DNA of 57,975 nucleotides from contig JANQWV010000058.1 in assembly GCA_030729695.1 (NCBI GenBank), positions 1-57,975 of the forward strand, written 5' to 3'. Numbering within the stretch: the stretch's first letter is position 1; each line of letters starts with the position of its first letter. This document shows, piece after piece, positions 35,439 through 43,616 of this stretch. The stretch comes from Flavobacteriales bacterium (GTDB lineage Bacteria; Bacteroidota; Bacteroidia; Flavobacteriales_D; Sanyastnellaceae). The notes under the pieces were generated by a model. That model saw only the letters and a list, made by a program, of their open reading frames with translations, did not search any database and was not told the origin of the DNA. Both the position numbers and the translations under genes were made by a program.

Positions 35439-35902
35439 TGGAGATTACGATTTACACAGACGGCGCTGCGAAAGGCAATCCGGGTCCTGGCGGATACGGA
35501 GCAGTGCTCATGGCAGGAAAATTCCACAAAGAAATTTCTGAAGGCTTTCGCCTCACCACCAACAACCGCATGGAGCTTATGGCCGTTTGCGCTGCCTTGG
35601 AATTATTGAAATTCGATAACAGTCCGGTTACCATTTACAGCGATTCAAAATATGTTGTTGACTCTGTAGAAAAGAAGTGGATTGCCGGTTGGGTGAAACG
35701 CGGATGGAAAAATGTGAAGAATCCCGATCTATGGAAACGTTACATGGCTGTGGCTTCCAAGCACAACGTGAAATTCGTTTGGGTGAAGGGACACGCCGGA
35801 AACAAATACAATGAGATTTGTGATGAATTGGCTGTAGCCGCAAGTTCCGGAAGAAATCTTCCTGCCGATGAATGGTACGAACGGAATGCCTCAGATAATT
35901 AA
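35438..35902 (+). CDS. rnhA: Ribonuclease HI
   Basis: Cleaves the RNA strand of RNA-DNA hybrids. The four catalytic acids are visible: Asp in IYTDGAAKGNPGPGGYG, Glu in NRMELMAVCAALE, Asp in IYSDSKYVVDSV, and Asp in CDELAVAAS. The basic handle region WIAGWVKRGWKN and VKGHAGNKYNE are present. 154 residues, normal. It ends the run that started with the T9SS cargo. Confidence 0.95.
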   Translation: MEITIYTDGAAKGNPGPGGYGAVLMAGKFHKEISEGFRLTTNNRMELMAVCAALELLKFDNSPVTIYSDSKYVVDSVEKKWIAGWVKRGWKNVKNPDLWKRYMAVASKHNVKFVWVKGHAGNKYNEICDELAVAASSGRNLPADEWYERNASDN

Positions 35903-35930
35903 TTGTTTTAGCTAATCACTACTATATTTG
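35903..35930 (+). promoter_or_regulatory. Promoter of the glutaryl-CoA dehydrogenase gene
   Basis: TATATTTG at 35923-35930 is an exact -7 element; TTG at 35903-35905 lies 17 bp upstream as -33. The ATG follows 17 bp after the -7 element. Confidence 0.65.
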
Positions 35931-35947
35931 CCCAAACTTTTGAAACC

Positions 35948-37126
35948 ATGCGTACAGACCAATACCAAGGACACGATTATTATTTAATGGATGAGCTGCT
36001 TACCGACGAGCACAAATTGATTCGCGATGCAGCACGTGATTGGGTAAAGAAAGAAGTTTCTCCAATTATTGAAGAGGCTGCTGAAAATTGTAAATTTCCT
36101 CAACACCTTTTGCCTGGCTTAGCTAGCATTGGTGCTTTCGGACCTTATATTCCTGAAGAATACGGCGGAGCCGGATTGGATCAGATTGCATACGGATTAA
36201 TCATGCAAGAGTTGGAGCGTTGCGATAGCGGTCTTCGCTCTACTGCTTCGGTTCAATCTTCTTTAGTTATGTATCCGATTTGGAAATACGGTTCTGAAGA
36301 ACAACGCATGAAGTTCTTACCGAAATTGGCATCTGGCGAATGGATCGGTTGCTTCGGATTAACTGAACCTGACCACGGTTCAAACCCAGGTGGAATGACC
36401 ACCAACTTCAAAGACATGGGCGACCACTATTTGTTGAACGGTGCGAAGATGTGGATCTCTAACGCTCCATTCGCGCAAGTAGCAGTTGTTTGGGCTAAGA
36501 ACGAAGAAGGACGTATTCACGGAATTATTGTAGAAAGAGGAATGGAAGGGTTTTCAACTCCAACCATGCATGGCAAGTGGAGCCTTCGCGCAAGCGATAC
36601 GGGTGAGTTGATTTTCGATAACGTAAAAGTTCCGAAAGAAAACTTATTGCCAGGACGTTCTGGCTTGGGCGGACCGCTTTCTTGTTTAGATAGCGCGCGT
36701 TACGGAATTGCTTGGGGTGCCATTGGTGCCGCATTAGACTGCTACGATGTTGCGCTTCGTTATTCTCAAGAGCGCATGCAATTCAACAAGCCAATCGGCG
36801 CTTTCCAATTGCAACAAAAGAAATTGGCTGAGATGATTACTGAAATCACCAAGGCTCAATTGCTAACGCTTCGTCTAGGTCAACTTCGCAACGAAGGCCG
36901 TGCAACCAGCGCAATGATCTCTATGGCGAAACGCAACAACGTTGACATGGCGAAAACCATTGCTAGCAATGCACGTCAGATGTTAGGCGGAATGGGAATC
37001 ACAGGAGAATATCCAATCATGCGTCACATGATGAATCTTGAGTCGGTGATTACCTACGAAGGAACACACGACATTCACTTGTTAATCACAGGTATGGACG
37101 TAACAGGATTCGATGCATTTAAATAA
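35948..37126 (+). CDS. gcdH: Acyl-CoA dehydrogenase, glutaryl-CoA dehydrogenase type
   Basis: FAD-dependent dehydrogenase of 392 residues. The acyl-CoA dehydrogenase features are FGLTEPDHGSNPGGM (FAD/substrate), MWISNAPFAQVAVVWAK, RYGIAWGAIGAALDCYDVAL, RQMLGGMGITGEYPIMRH, and YEGTHDIHLLITG with the catalytic Glu at the glutaryl-CoA dehydrogenase position. The family converts glutaryl-CoA to crotonyl-CoA in lysine/tryptophan breakdown. A 3-hydroxyacyl-CoA dehydrogenase that could act downstream is encoded at 50284. Other substrates cannot be excluded, since only one residue of the glutaryl pocket can be judged. Confidence 0.87.
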   Translation: MRTDQYQGHDYYLMDELLTDEHKLIRDAARDWVKKEVSPIIEEAAENCKFPQHLLPGLASIGAFGPYIPEEYGGAGLDQIAYGLIMQELERCDSGLRSTASVQSSLVMYPIWKYGSEEQRMKFLPKLASGEWIGCFGLTEPDHGSNPGGMTTNFKDMGDHYLLNGAKMWISNAPFAQVAVVWAKNEEGRIHGIIVERGMEGFSTPTMHGKWSLRASDTGELIFDNVKVPKENLLPGRSGLGGPLSCLDSARYGIAWGAIGAALDCYDVALRYSQERMQFNKPIGAFQLQQKKLAEMITEITKAQLLTLRLGQLRNEGRATSAMISMAKRNNVDMAKTIASNARQMLGGMGITGEYPIMRHMMNLESVITYEGTHDIHLLITGMDVTGFDAFK

Positions 37127-37130
37127 TTTT

Positions 37131-38126
37131 ATGAAAAAGAACTTAGTTGCTTTTTTACTAACCCTGGCTTCGGCTGGGGTTTTTGCTCAACAACCCGTTG
37201 GGTGGCATTATCTGTTCACCAACTACAGCGGCACCTTCACTCCCATAGAAGAAGGAAATTCGCTGGATGGCGGACAAATTTGGGACGATCCAACTTGGAC
37301 CGTGCCGTTGGGATTTACCTTCTACACAGCGAATGATACCATAACTACACTATACGTTGGCGAGCTCGGAACAACAGTGTATGGAATTCAAGACGATTCG
37401 TTAAGTGATATTTTTCTTCCTTACTTCGATGATATCGCGAATGCAGACAACGACACATTGGTGAGTCCTGTTAGCTATGTGATTGAAGGACCTCCTGGAT
37501 TTCAAATCTGCAAAATTGAATGGTTGAATGTAGGTTTCTACGAAGATTGGGCAGCCAATGGCACATACACCCAAACCACATCTTTCCAATTGTGGTTGTA
37601 TGAAAATTCAAACATCTTTGAATACCATTACGGACCAAGTAACATAACAGACCCTTCAACAATTCACATCTTCGGGGCACCGGCAGTGGCCTTCTTAGAG
37701 AACTTAAATCAAAATACAGGATTCGATTGGGATGGATTTTACAGTGTGAGCGGAAATACAGACGCGCCAACGATCACAACGTTGACTAACGCAGAAGTTC
37801 TCGCAGCGCAAGGCATTCCATCATACGCTTTGCTGAACGCTGAGCCAGCTGAAGGAACTGTTTATCGCTTTACACCGAATTTTATAAATGTTGAAGAGAA
37901 CGCCCTTGCTACTTTCGATGTTTATCCGAATCCGACAAGCGGATTGTTGAATGTTTTCAATCCAACACAAGAAACTTTTGTTGCTCAAATCCTTTCGGCA
38001 GAAGGAAAAGTGATTCAAATTGAAACGTTAACTTCAGGAAGAAATACCATTCAAACGGAAGAGCTTTCTTCCGGATTTTACTTGCTTCGTATCAACGGCA
38101 CTTGCTCTTCATTCATTAAGAACTAA
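37131..38126 (+). CDS. Secreted T9SS cargo protein
   Basis: 331 residues with a signal peptide (MKKNLVAFLLTLASAGVFAQ). The body has beta-rich, Asp- and aromatic-rich sequence (ITTLYVGELGTTVYG, FDDIANADNDTL, FQLWLYENSNIFEYHYGPS) like lectin-fold or nidogen-like surface proteins. The C-terminus is a T9SS type A domain (FDVYPNPTSGLLNVF, ILSAEGKVIQIE, ELSSGFYLLRINGT). The ATG at 37131 is 4 bp after the gcdH stop. No enzymatic motif seen. Confidence 0.85.
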   Translation: MKKNLVAFLLTLASAGVFAQQPVGWHYLFTNYSGTFTPIEEGNSLDGGQIWDDPTWTVPLGFTFYTANDTITTLYVGELGTTVYGIQDDSLSDIFLPYFDDIANADNDTLVSPVSYVIEGPPGFQICKIEWLNVGFYEDWAANGTYTQTTSFQLWLYENSNIFEYHYGPSNITDPSTIHIFGAPAVAFLENLNQNTGFDWDGFYSVSGNTDAPTITTLTNAEVLAAQGIPSYALLNAEPAEGTVYRFTPNFINVEENALATFDVYPNPTSGLLNVFNPTQETFVAQILSAEGKVIQIETLTSGRNTIQTEELSSGFYLLRINGTCSSFIKN

Positions 38127-38129
38127 TTG

Positions 38130-39047
38130 ATGAAAGGCAATTGGCGTAGCCTTCCAGTTATTGTCATTTTAGCAATAATCTGGGGTAGCTCTTTCATTCT
38201 CATGAAGCGAGGCATGTTCGCCTTCGACGCCAACGGCATTCAAGTTCCTGTCTTTTCACCGAATCAAGTTGCTGCTTTACGATTAGGCATTGCTTCTTTG
38301 GTCATGCTTCCTTTCGCGTTCATTTTCAAAAGTTGGCTGAAGCGTGAGTTAATCTGGTGGTATGTTGTGGTTGGAATGTTGGGAAGCGGGATTCCTGCCT
38401 TCCTTTTCACGAATTCGCAAATGTTCTTGCACTCGAGCATGTCGGGCATCTTGAATGCACTAACCCCGCTCTTTACCCTAATTGTCGGATACCTTGTTTT
38501 CAAGAAGTCGGTCCGGAAAATGCAAATCGTTGGAGTAACGCTCGGACTTATTGGTGCAGTATGCCTTATTAGTTTGCGCGGATTGGGCGATTCGAAGAAT
38601 ATGGCGTACAGCATGCTTATTGTGCTCGCCACCATAAGCTATGGTTTCAGTGTGAACACCATTCATAGCAAACTACATGGTGTACCTTCGTTCGCTATTT
38701 CAGCATTTTCGTTGTTGGTAATAGGCATTCCCTGTTGGATCCTCATTGCCACAGACGGCACATTGGACATTCTTGAAACAAACGTTCACGGCTGGAGAAG
38801 CTTCGGTTTCGTGGCAACCCTCGCTATTCTCAGCACAGCGCTCGGAAATATCTTGTTCTTCCGCTTCACTCAGAAGGTTGGTGCACTTGCTGCATCTTCC
38901 ATTACCTACCTCATTCCAATCGTAGCTATTTTATGGGGAGTATACGACGGCGAGCCGTTCACGTGGCTTCACGGAGCTTTTGCGGGGATTATTCTTACTG
39001 GGATTTATTTGGTGAATAAACAGCCTGCTTCGAGATTCACGAAGTGA
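38130..39047 (+). CDS. EamA-family (DMT) membrane transporter
   Basis: A 305-residue protein with ten predicted membrane spans in two EamA repeats: VIVILAIIWGSSFILMKRG opens the first, MAYSMLIVLATISYGFSVN the second. The family exports amino acids, nucleobases or other metabolites; the substrate is not evident. The ATG at 38130 follows the T9SS gene by 3 bp. The last codons (ASRFTK and the TGA) lie within the first unit of mini-hairpin array C, so the C-terminus has been shaped by the array. Confidence 0.87.
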   Translation: MKGNWRSLPVIVILAIIWGSSFILMKRGMFAFDANGIQVPVFSPNQVAALRLGIASLVMLPFAFIFKSWLKRELIWWYVVVGMLGSGIPAFLFTNSQMFLHSSMSGILNALTPLFTLIVGYLVFKKSVRKMQIVGVTLGLIGAVCLISLRGLGDSKNMAYSMLIVLATISYGFSVNTIHSKLHGVPSFAISAFSLLVIGIPCWILIATDGTLDILETNVHGWRSFGFVATLAILSTALGNILFFRFTQKVGALAASSITYLIPIVAILWGVYDGEPFTWLHGAFAGIILTGIYLVNKQPASRFTK

Positions 39048-39173
39048 AAGATGTTACTCAAGATTCACGAAGTGAAAGATGTTACTCAAGATTCACGAAG
39101 TGAAAGATGTTACACAAGATGCGATGCAAGATTCTTCGAAAGAATTTCACCAAAGGTTTGATCGTGAAACGAT
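39037..39173 (+). repeat. Mini-hairpin array C (AAGAT linker) at the EamA stop codon
   Basis: Units separated by AAGAT: TCACGAAGTGA (39037, 39065, 39093; 4-bp stem, GAA loop), GTTACTC (39053, 39081), GTTACAC (39109), GCGATGC (39121) and TCTTCGAAAGA (39133-39143). Next come ATTTC, ACCAAAGGT (39149-39157) and ATCGTGAAACGAT (39161-39173; 5-bp stem, GAA loop). The first part is a 28-bp direct repeat, nearly three copies. All units are self-complementary except GTTACTC, which has one mismatch; its third copy is GTTACAC, fully paired. Confidence 0.9.
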
Positions 39174-39210
39174 TGATCGAATGCAAATTCGATTTCTATG
39201 AAATATTATA

Positions 39211-39240
39211 TTGTTTTCAAACAAAGAATGTGTATATTTG
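39211..39240 (+). promoter_or_regulatory. Promoter of rplU-rpmA (TTG - 19 bp - TATATTTG)
   Basis: TTG at 39211-39213 and TATATTTG at 39233-39240 with a 19-bp spacer match the Bacteroidota housekeeping promoter. The rplU ATG is at 39280, giving a leader of about 35 nt, longer than others in this window. Confidence 0.72.
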
Positions 39241-39279
39241 CACCCCTTAATCGGGAAAAACTAATTAAAAATTAACGTT

Positions 39280-39588
39280 ATGTACGCAATTGTTGAAATA
39301 GCAGGGCATCAGTACAAAGTACAAAAAGATCAGCAGATCTTCGTTAATCGTCTTCAAAACGAAGAAGGAACACAGGTTGAATTCGACCACGTTCTTTTGA
39401 CTGATGATAACGGTTCGATCACTGTTGGCGCCCCAGCTGTAGAAGGTGTTAAGGTCACCGCACGCGTAGTGAATCACCTTAAAGGAGATAAAGTAATTAT
39501 CTTCAAAAAGAAACGCCGTAAAGGCTATCAAAAGAAGAACGGTTTCCGTGCTTATTTGACAGAAATTGTAATTGAAAAAATTGGTTAA
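39280..39588 (+). CDS. rplU: 50S ribosomal protein L21
   Basis: 102-residue ribosomal protein: MYAIVEIAGHQYKVQKDQ, FDHVLLTDDNGSITVGAP, and the basic tail IIFKKKRRKGYQKKNGFR with YLTEIVIEKI. It binds 23S rRNA domain VI region next to L20. It is followed after 19 bp by rpmA, the standard pair. Confidence 0.97.
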   Translation: MYAIVEIAGHQYKVQKDQQIFVNRLQNEEGTQVEFDHVLLTDDNGSITVGAPAVEGVKVTARVVNHLKGDKVIIFKKKRRKGYQKKNGFRAYLTEIVIEKIG

Positions 39589-39607
39589 TCCCTAATCCTA
39601 AAAGACA

Positions 39608-39868
39608 ATGGCTCACAAGAAAGGTGTCGGTTCGTCGAAAAACGGCCGTGAATCAGAAAGCAAACGCTTAGGTGTAAAACTATTTGGCGGACAAACATGT
39701 GTTGCTGGTAACATTATCATTCGTCAGCGTGGTACTCGTCACAATGCGGGTTTAAACGTTGGGGTTGGTAAAGACCACACATTATATGCTTTGACAGACG
39801 GAGTTGTAGAATTCCGCAAGAAAAAAGACAACAAGTCGTTCGTATCGGTTGTTCCTGCACAGGCGTAA
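39608..39868 (+). CDS. rpmA: 50S ribosomal protein L27
   Basis: 86 residues. Starts [22 protein letters not shown], then [22 protein letters not shown] and [16 protein letters not shown]. The N-terminus begins directly with AHKKG, without the cleavable extension found in Firmicutes, and reaches the peptidyl transferase centre. A terminator follows. Confidence 0.97.
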   Translation: MAHKKGVGSSKNGRESESKRLGVKLFGGQTCVAGNIIIRQRGTRHNAGLNVGVGKDHTLYALTDGVVEFRKKKDNKSFVSVVPAQA

Positions 39869-39893
39869 TCGAGAGTTCGTCTCAACAATTTTC

Positions 39894-39927
39894 AAAAACT
39901 CTCGATCTTTTGGTCGGGAGTTTTTTA
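39894..39927 (+). terminator. Intrinsic terminator of rplU-rpmA
   Basis: ACTCTCGA (39898-39905) pairs with TCGGGAGT (39914-39921, one G-T pair) across an 8-nt loop, with flanking A run and T run (TTTTTT). It lies 26 bp after the rpmA stop. Confidence 0.8.
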
Positions 39928-39956
39928 TTTTATCTAACATCAAGTAACTTCGTCGC

Positions 39957-41225
39957 ATGCTTCAAGTACCCTATTTAAGAGAGAACACAGAGAAAGCGCT
40001 AACCGGATTGGCCAAGCGTAATAAAGATTTTTCAGCAACCGTGCAGTCTATTATTTCGGTAGACGAATCGAGAAGAAAATTGCAGAATGAACTCGACAAT
40101 CTTTTAGCCGAGTCGAACAAGATTTCGAAAACCATTGGCGATCTTTTCAAAGAAGGAAAACGAGAAGAAGCAGATGGAATGAAAGTGCGCACCACCGAAA
40201 TTAAGGAAGAGTGCAAAGGCATTGAAACAAACCTCTCTCAATTGGAAGAAGAGTTGAAGCAATTGCTTTATCAAGTGCCTAACGTACCACACGAAAGTGT
40301 TGTATTCGGAAAAGGAGCTGAAGAAAACGAAGTGGTCTACTCTTCCGGAGATGTAACTTCTCTCGGTGAAAGCAAATTACCCCACTGGGAATTGTGCGAG
40401 AAGCATAAGTTGATCGACTTCGAATTGGGTGTTAAGATCACCGGAGCTGGTTTCCCAGTATACATAGGAAAAGGAGCACGTCTTCAAAGAGCTTTAATTA
40501 ATTTCTTTTTGGAAGAAGCACAGAAAGCGGGATACACAGAGCACCAAGTTCCTCACATGGTGAATGAGGCAAGCGGATATGGAACAGGGCAGCTTCCTGA
40601 TAAAGAAGGGCAGATGTATCACGTGGGAGTAGACGATTTGTATTTAATCCCAACGGCTGAAGTTCCACTTACGAATTTGTACAGAGATGTATTGTTGAAG
40701 GAAGAACAACTTCCGATTAAGCTTACTGGATATACTCCTTGCTTCCGCAGAGAAGCGGGAAGCTATGGAAAAGACGTTCGCGGATTGAACCGCTTACATC
40801 AGTTCGACAAAGTAGAGATTGTTCAATTGTCAAAACAAGAAGACAGCTATGCTTTGTTGGAAGACATGGTGAACCACGTGAAAGGATTGTTGAATAAATT
40901 GGAATTGCCTTTCCGCATTCTTCGTCTGTGTGGCGGAGACATGGGATTCACTTCTTCATTGACTTACGATTTCGAAGTTTACTCTGCAGCGCAAGAGCGT
41001 TGGTTGGAAGTAAGCTCTACTTCGAACTTCGAGACCTTCCAAGCCAACCGCTTGAAGTGCAGATACAAGGGCGCTGACGGTAAAACGCAATTGGTGCATA
41101 CACTAAACGGAAGCGCACTTGCGTTACCACGCATAGTGGCAGCCCTTTTGGAAAACCATCAGGATGAGAACGGAGTAAGAATTCCACACGCGTTGGTGCC
41201 TTACTGTGGATTTGAACGAATTTAA
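39957..41225 (+). CDS. serS: Serine-tRNA ligase
   Basis: Class II aminoacyl-tRNA synthetase of 422 residues. The N-terminal tRNA-binding coiled coil spans about residues 25-105. The catalytic domain has motif 2 GYTPCFRREAGSYGKDVRGLNRLHQFDKVEIV and motif 3 LNGSALALPRIVAALLENHQ (given here in parts: GYTPCFRREAGSYGKD; GSALALPRIVAALLEN). The -7-like TAACTTCG (39945-39952) ends only 4 nt before the ATG, suggesting a leaderless message. Confidence 0.96.
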   Translation: MLQVPYLRENTEKALTGLAKRNKDFSATVQSIISVDESRRKLQNELDNLLAESNKISKTIGDLFKEGKREEADGMKVRTTEIKEECKGIETNLSQLEEELKQLLYQVPNVPHESVVFGKGAEENEVVYSSGDVTSLGESKLPHWELCEKHKLIDFELGVKITGAGFPVYIGKGARLQRALINFFLEEAQKAGYTEHQVPHMVNEASGYGTGQLPDKEGQMYHVGVDDLYLIPTAEVPLTNLYRDVLLKEEQLPIKLTGYTPCFRREAGSYGKDVRGLNRLHQFDKVEIVQLSKQEDSYALLEDMVNHVKGLLNKLELPFRILRLCGGDMGFTSSLTYDFEVYSAAQERWLEVSSTSNFETFQANRLKCRYKGADGKTQLVHTLNGSALALPRIVAALLENHQDENGVRIPHALVPYCGFERI

Positions 41226-41228
41226 TAC

Positions 41229-41807
41229 ATGACTATGCGCATACTTTATTTCTTCCTGGCTTCTGCACTTGTGCTTTCTATGCATTCGTGCACACCACCC
41301 GACAGAACAGAATATGTGAAGCAGATCGATTCTATTTCGAATGCATTGGAAAACGTAGCAGGTTCGTATGAAAAATTAAATCTCAATGAACTTCAGGCAA
41401 AGGTGGATACGGTGAACATGCACCTCGACTTTATTCAAGCGAACTATGAAGGCGACATGAAGAAAAGCATCGCTTTTGAATTGACTGATTACAGAAGCAT
41501 TCGCAAGATTATTCCTGAATTTGGAAAACGTCGTGAAAACATTGCCAACGGCCTAACCGTTTCAAGAGAACAACTTACCTCATTGAAAAAAGCATTGAGC
41601 GAAAACGCTACGCATGACGCCGTTGGAAATGAGATCAACGATGAGTATTTGAAGAAACAAATTCAACAAGAGAAGACTATCAATTCTGCCCTTGTCAAAG
41701 AAATTGAATTTATAGTTCAAAAATCAGACTCCATTAACAATCGCTTCGCACGTCACTACAACCAAGTGAAATTCTGGTGCGACAGTATTGCAGCTTCTTC
41801 AAAATAA
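41229..41807 (+). CDS. Coiled-coil lipoprotein of unknown function
   Basis: 192 residues. The N-terminus ILYFFLASALVLSMHSC is a lipoprotein signal with Cys near residue 21. The mature chain is almost wholly helical and charged, with heptad-like patterns (IDSISNALENVAGSYEKLNLNELQAKVDTV). It starts 3 bp after serS and is followed after 3 bp by a TPR protein, with which it probably acts at the cell envelope. ATG 41235 is an alternative start. No domain recognised. Confidence 0.75.
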   Translation: MTMRILYFFLASALVLSMHSCTPPDRTEYVKQIDSISNALENVAGSYEKLNLNELQAKVDTVNMHLDFIQANYEGDMKKSIAFELTDYRSIRKIIPEFGKRRENIANGLTVSREQLTSLKKALSENATHDAVGNEINDEYLKKQIQQEKTINSALVKEIEFIVQKSDSINNRFARHYNQVKFWCDSIAASSK

Positions 41808-41810
41808 TCT

Positions 41811-43616
41811 ATGAAAAAGCTTTGGCTCATAGCAATTTTGATTCTGGCCACCGAATGTTCATTCGGTCAGCGCGATTTTGAAATTGCCGAGCAGTACTTC
41901 TTCGACGGAAAGTTCACCGAAGCAAAGATGTATTACGAGAAGCTTTCGAAAGAAGGTTTTGAGAATGAAATCTATGAGAATTACAAAACAACGCTCATTC
42001 AATTAAATCTTGAGAAAGACGCTGAAACCCTTATCAAACGAAGACTTAAGCAAACCAAAGACGCTACACTTCATGTCGATTTAGGTAACCTTTACTCGCA
42101 TTTCAAACACGATAAAAACGCAGCTGAAGCCTATCAGACGGCCCTAGATAAAACTGCCCCATACAGAATGCCCATTCTTGAATTGGGACAAAAATTCTTA
42201 GAAGTCAACTTGTATGCATGGGCATTAAAGACCTACGAAAAAGGGAAGACATTCGGAAAAGACGGATACACTTATTCGTTTGAAATTGCAGGAGTACAAG
42301 GGTCACTTGGAAACTTCCTGGGCATGAGCGAAGCATACATGGACATCCTCAAAGAAGATCCCTCGTATCTCGCGCAAGTAGAAACATCGCTTATGCAACT
42401 CGTAGACTTTCAAGACGACGACGTTCGCTGCAATGAATTAAAAACGCTGGTGTTGAAGCGTATTCAACTTGAACCTTCCATTACCATTTACTCTGAATTT
42501 TTAGCTTGGTTCTTAATGCAACGTCGCGATTTTAACGGAGCGTTTATTCAATTGAATGCACTGGACAAACGTAACAACGAAAACGGAAATCGCCTCATGA
42601 ATTTGGCCATTCAAGCCACGAATAACGAGGAATACGGTGTTGCGAAGAAATGTTATGACGCCGTTATTGCGAAAGGCAAAGCTTCGATTTTCTTCCAACA
42701 AGCCAGCGTAAAAAAACTTCAAACCATAAGTCTTCTTTTGAAGAAAAATGAATTCACAACTGCTGACGAATTCAATGCCTTAGATATTGAATACGCTGCT
42801 ATTCAAAAAGACATTGTTCAGGCGAATGAATTGGCTATCTTGAAAAAAGACTGGGCGCACTTGAAGACCTTCTATTTGAATAATTCAAAAGATGCAGAAG
42901 TGCTTCTGAAAGAAGCGCTAACTCTCGGCGGAGTAAACGCCAAGACTCTTGCAGAGATCAAACTTGAGTTGGGAGATGTCCTTCTTTTTCAAAATAAAAT
43001 CTGGGAAGCTTCCCTCCTATTTTCACAGATTGAATTGGACTTTAAAGACGATGTGCTTGGGCACGAAGCGAAATTTCGCAACGCGAAAATTTCATTCTAT
43101 ACCGGAGACTTTGAATGGGCACAAGGACAACTTGATGTATTGAAAGCGTCTACTTCAAAACTCATTTCAAACAATGCTTTGCAACTTTCGTTGTTGATTA
43201 CAGACAACTTCAACATGGACACGATTCCATTGCCTATGATGCAATACGCACGTGCAGAACTATTGGCTTATCAAAATCAATTCGCATTGGCTTTCCAGAC
43301 ATTAGATAGCATTACTACCGCCTTTCCCGGACATTCGCTGACCGATGAAATTCTTTTCACCAAAGCAAATATTTACAGAAAGCAGGGAGATTTCGAAAAG
43401 GCAGTGTTGTTGTATACCGAACTCGTGAACATTCACTTCGACGGTATCTACGCCGACGATGCGCTTTTCGCTTTAGCAGAAATTGAAGAGAAACACTTCA
43501 AAGATTTAGCAAAGGCTCAAACGCAATACGAGCGCCTACTGAACGACTTCCCAGGAAGTTTGTTCGTCATAGACGCTCGTAAACGTTATCGCGCTTTAAA
43601 AGGCGAAGTTCAATAA
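41811..43616 (+). CDS. Exported tetratricopeptide-repeat protein
   Basis: 601 residues with a signal peptide (MKKLWLIAILILATECSFGQ). TPR-like helical pairs run through most of the chain: AEQYFFDGKFTEAKMYYEKL at the start and KANIYRKQGDFEKAVLLYTELV and DALFALAEIEEKHFKDLAKAQ near the end. TPR arrays scaffold protein complexes; in Bacteroidota many are periplasmic. It directly follows the coiled-coil lipoprotein. It ends exactly where the convergent CotH-type gene ends, with no intergenic base. Confidence 0.82.
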   Translation: MKKLWLIAILILATECSFGQRDFEIAEQYFFDGKFTEAKMYYEKLSKEGFENEIYENYKTTLIQLNLEKDAETLIKRRLKQTKDATLHVDLGNLYSHFKHDKNAAEAYQTALDKTAPYRMPILELGQKFLEVNLYAWALKTYEKGKTFGKDGYTYSFEIAGVQGSLGNFLGMSEAYMDILKEDPSYLAQVETSLMQLVDFQDDDVRCNELKTLVLKRIQLEPSITIYSEFLAWFLMQRRDFNGAFIQLNALDKRNNENGNRLMNLAIQATNNEEYGVAKKCYDAVIAKGKASIFFQQASVKKLQTISLLLKKNEFTTADEFNALDIEYAAIQKDIVQANELAILKKDWAHLKTFYLNNSKDAEVLLKEALTLGGVNAKTLAEIKLELGDVLLFQNKIWEASLLFSQIELDFKDDVLGHEAKFRNAKISFYTGDFEWAQGQLDVLKASTSKLISNNALQLSLLITDNFNMDTIPLPMMQYARAELLAYQNQFALAFQTLDSITTAFPGHSLTDEILFTKANIYRKQGDFEKAVLLYTELVNIHFDGIYADDALFALAEIEEKHFKDLAKAQTQYERLLNDFPGSLFVIDARKRYRALKGEVQ

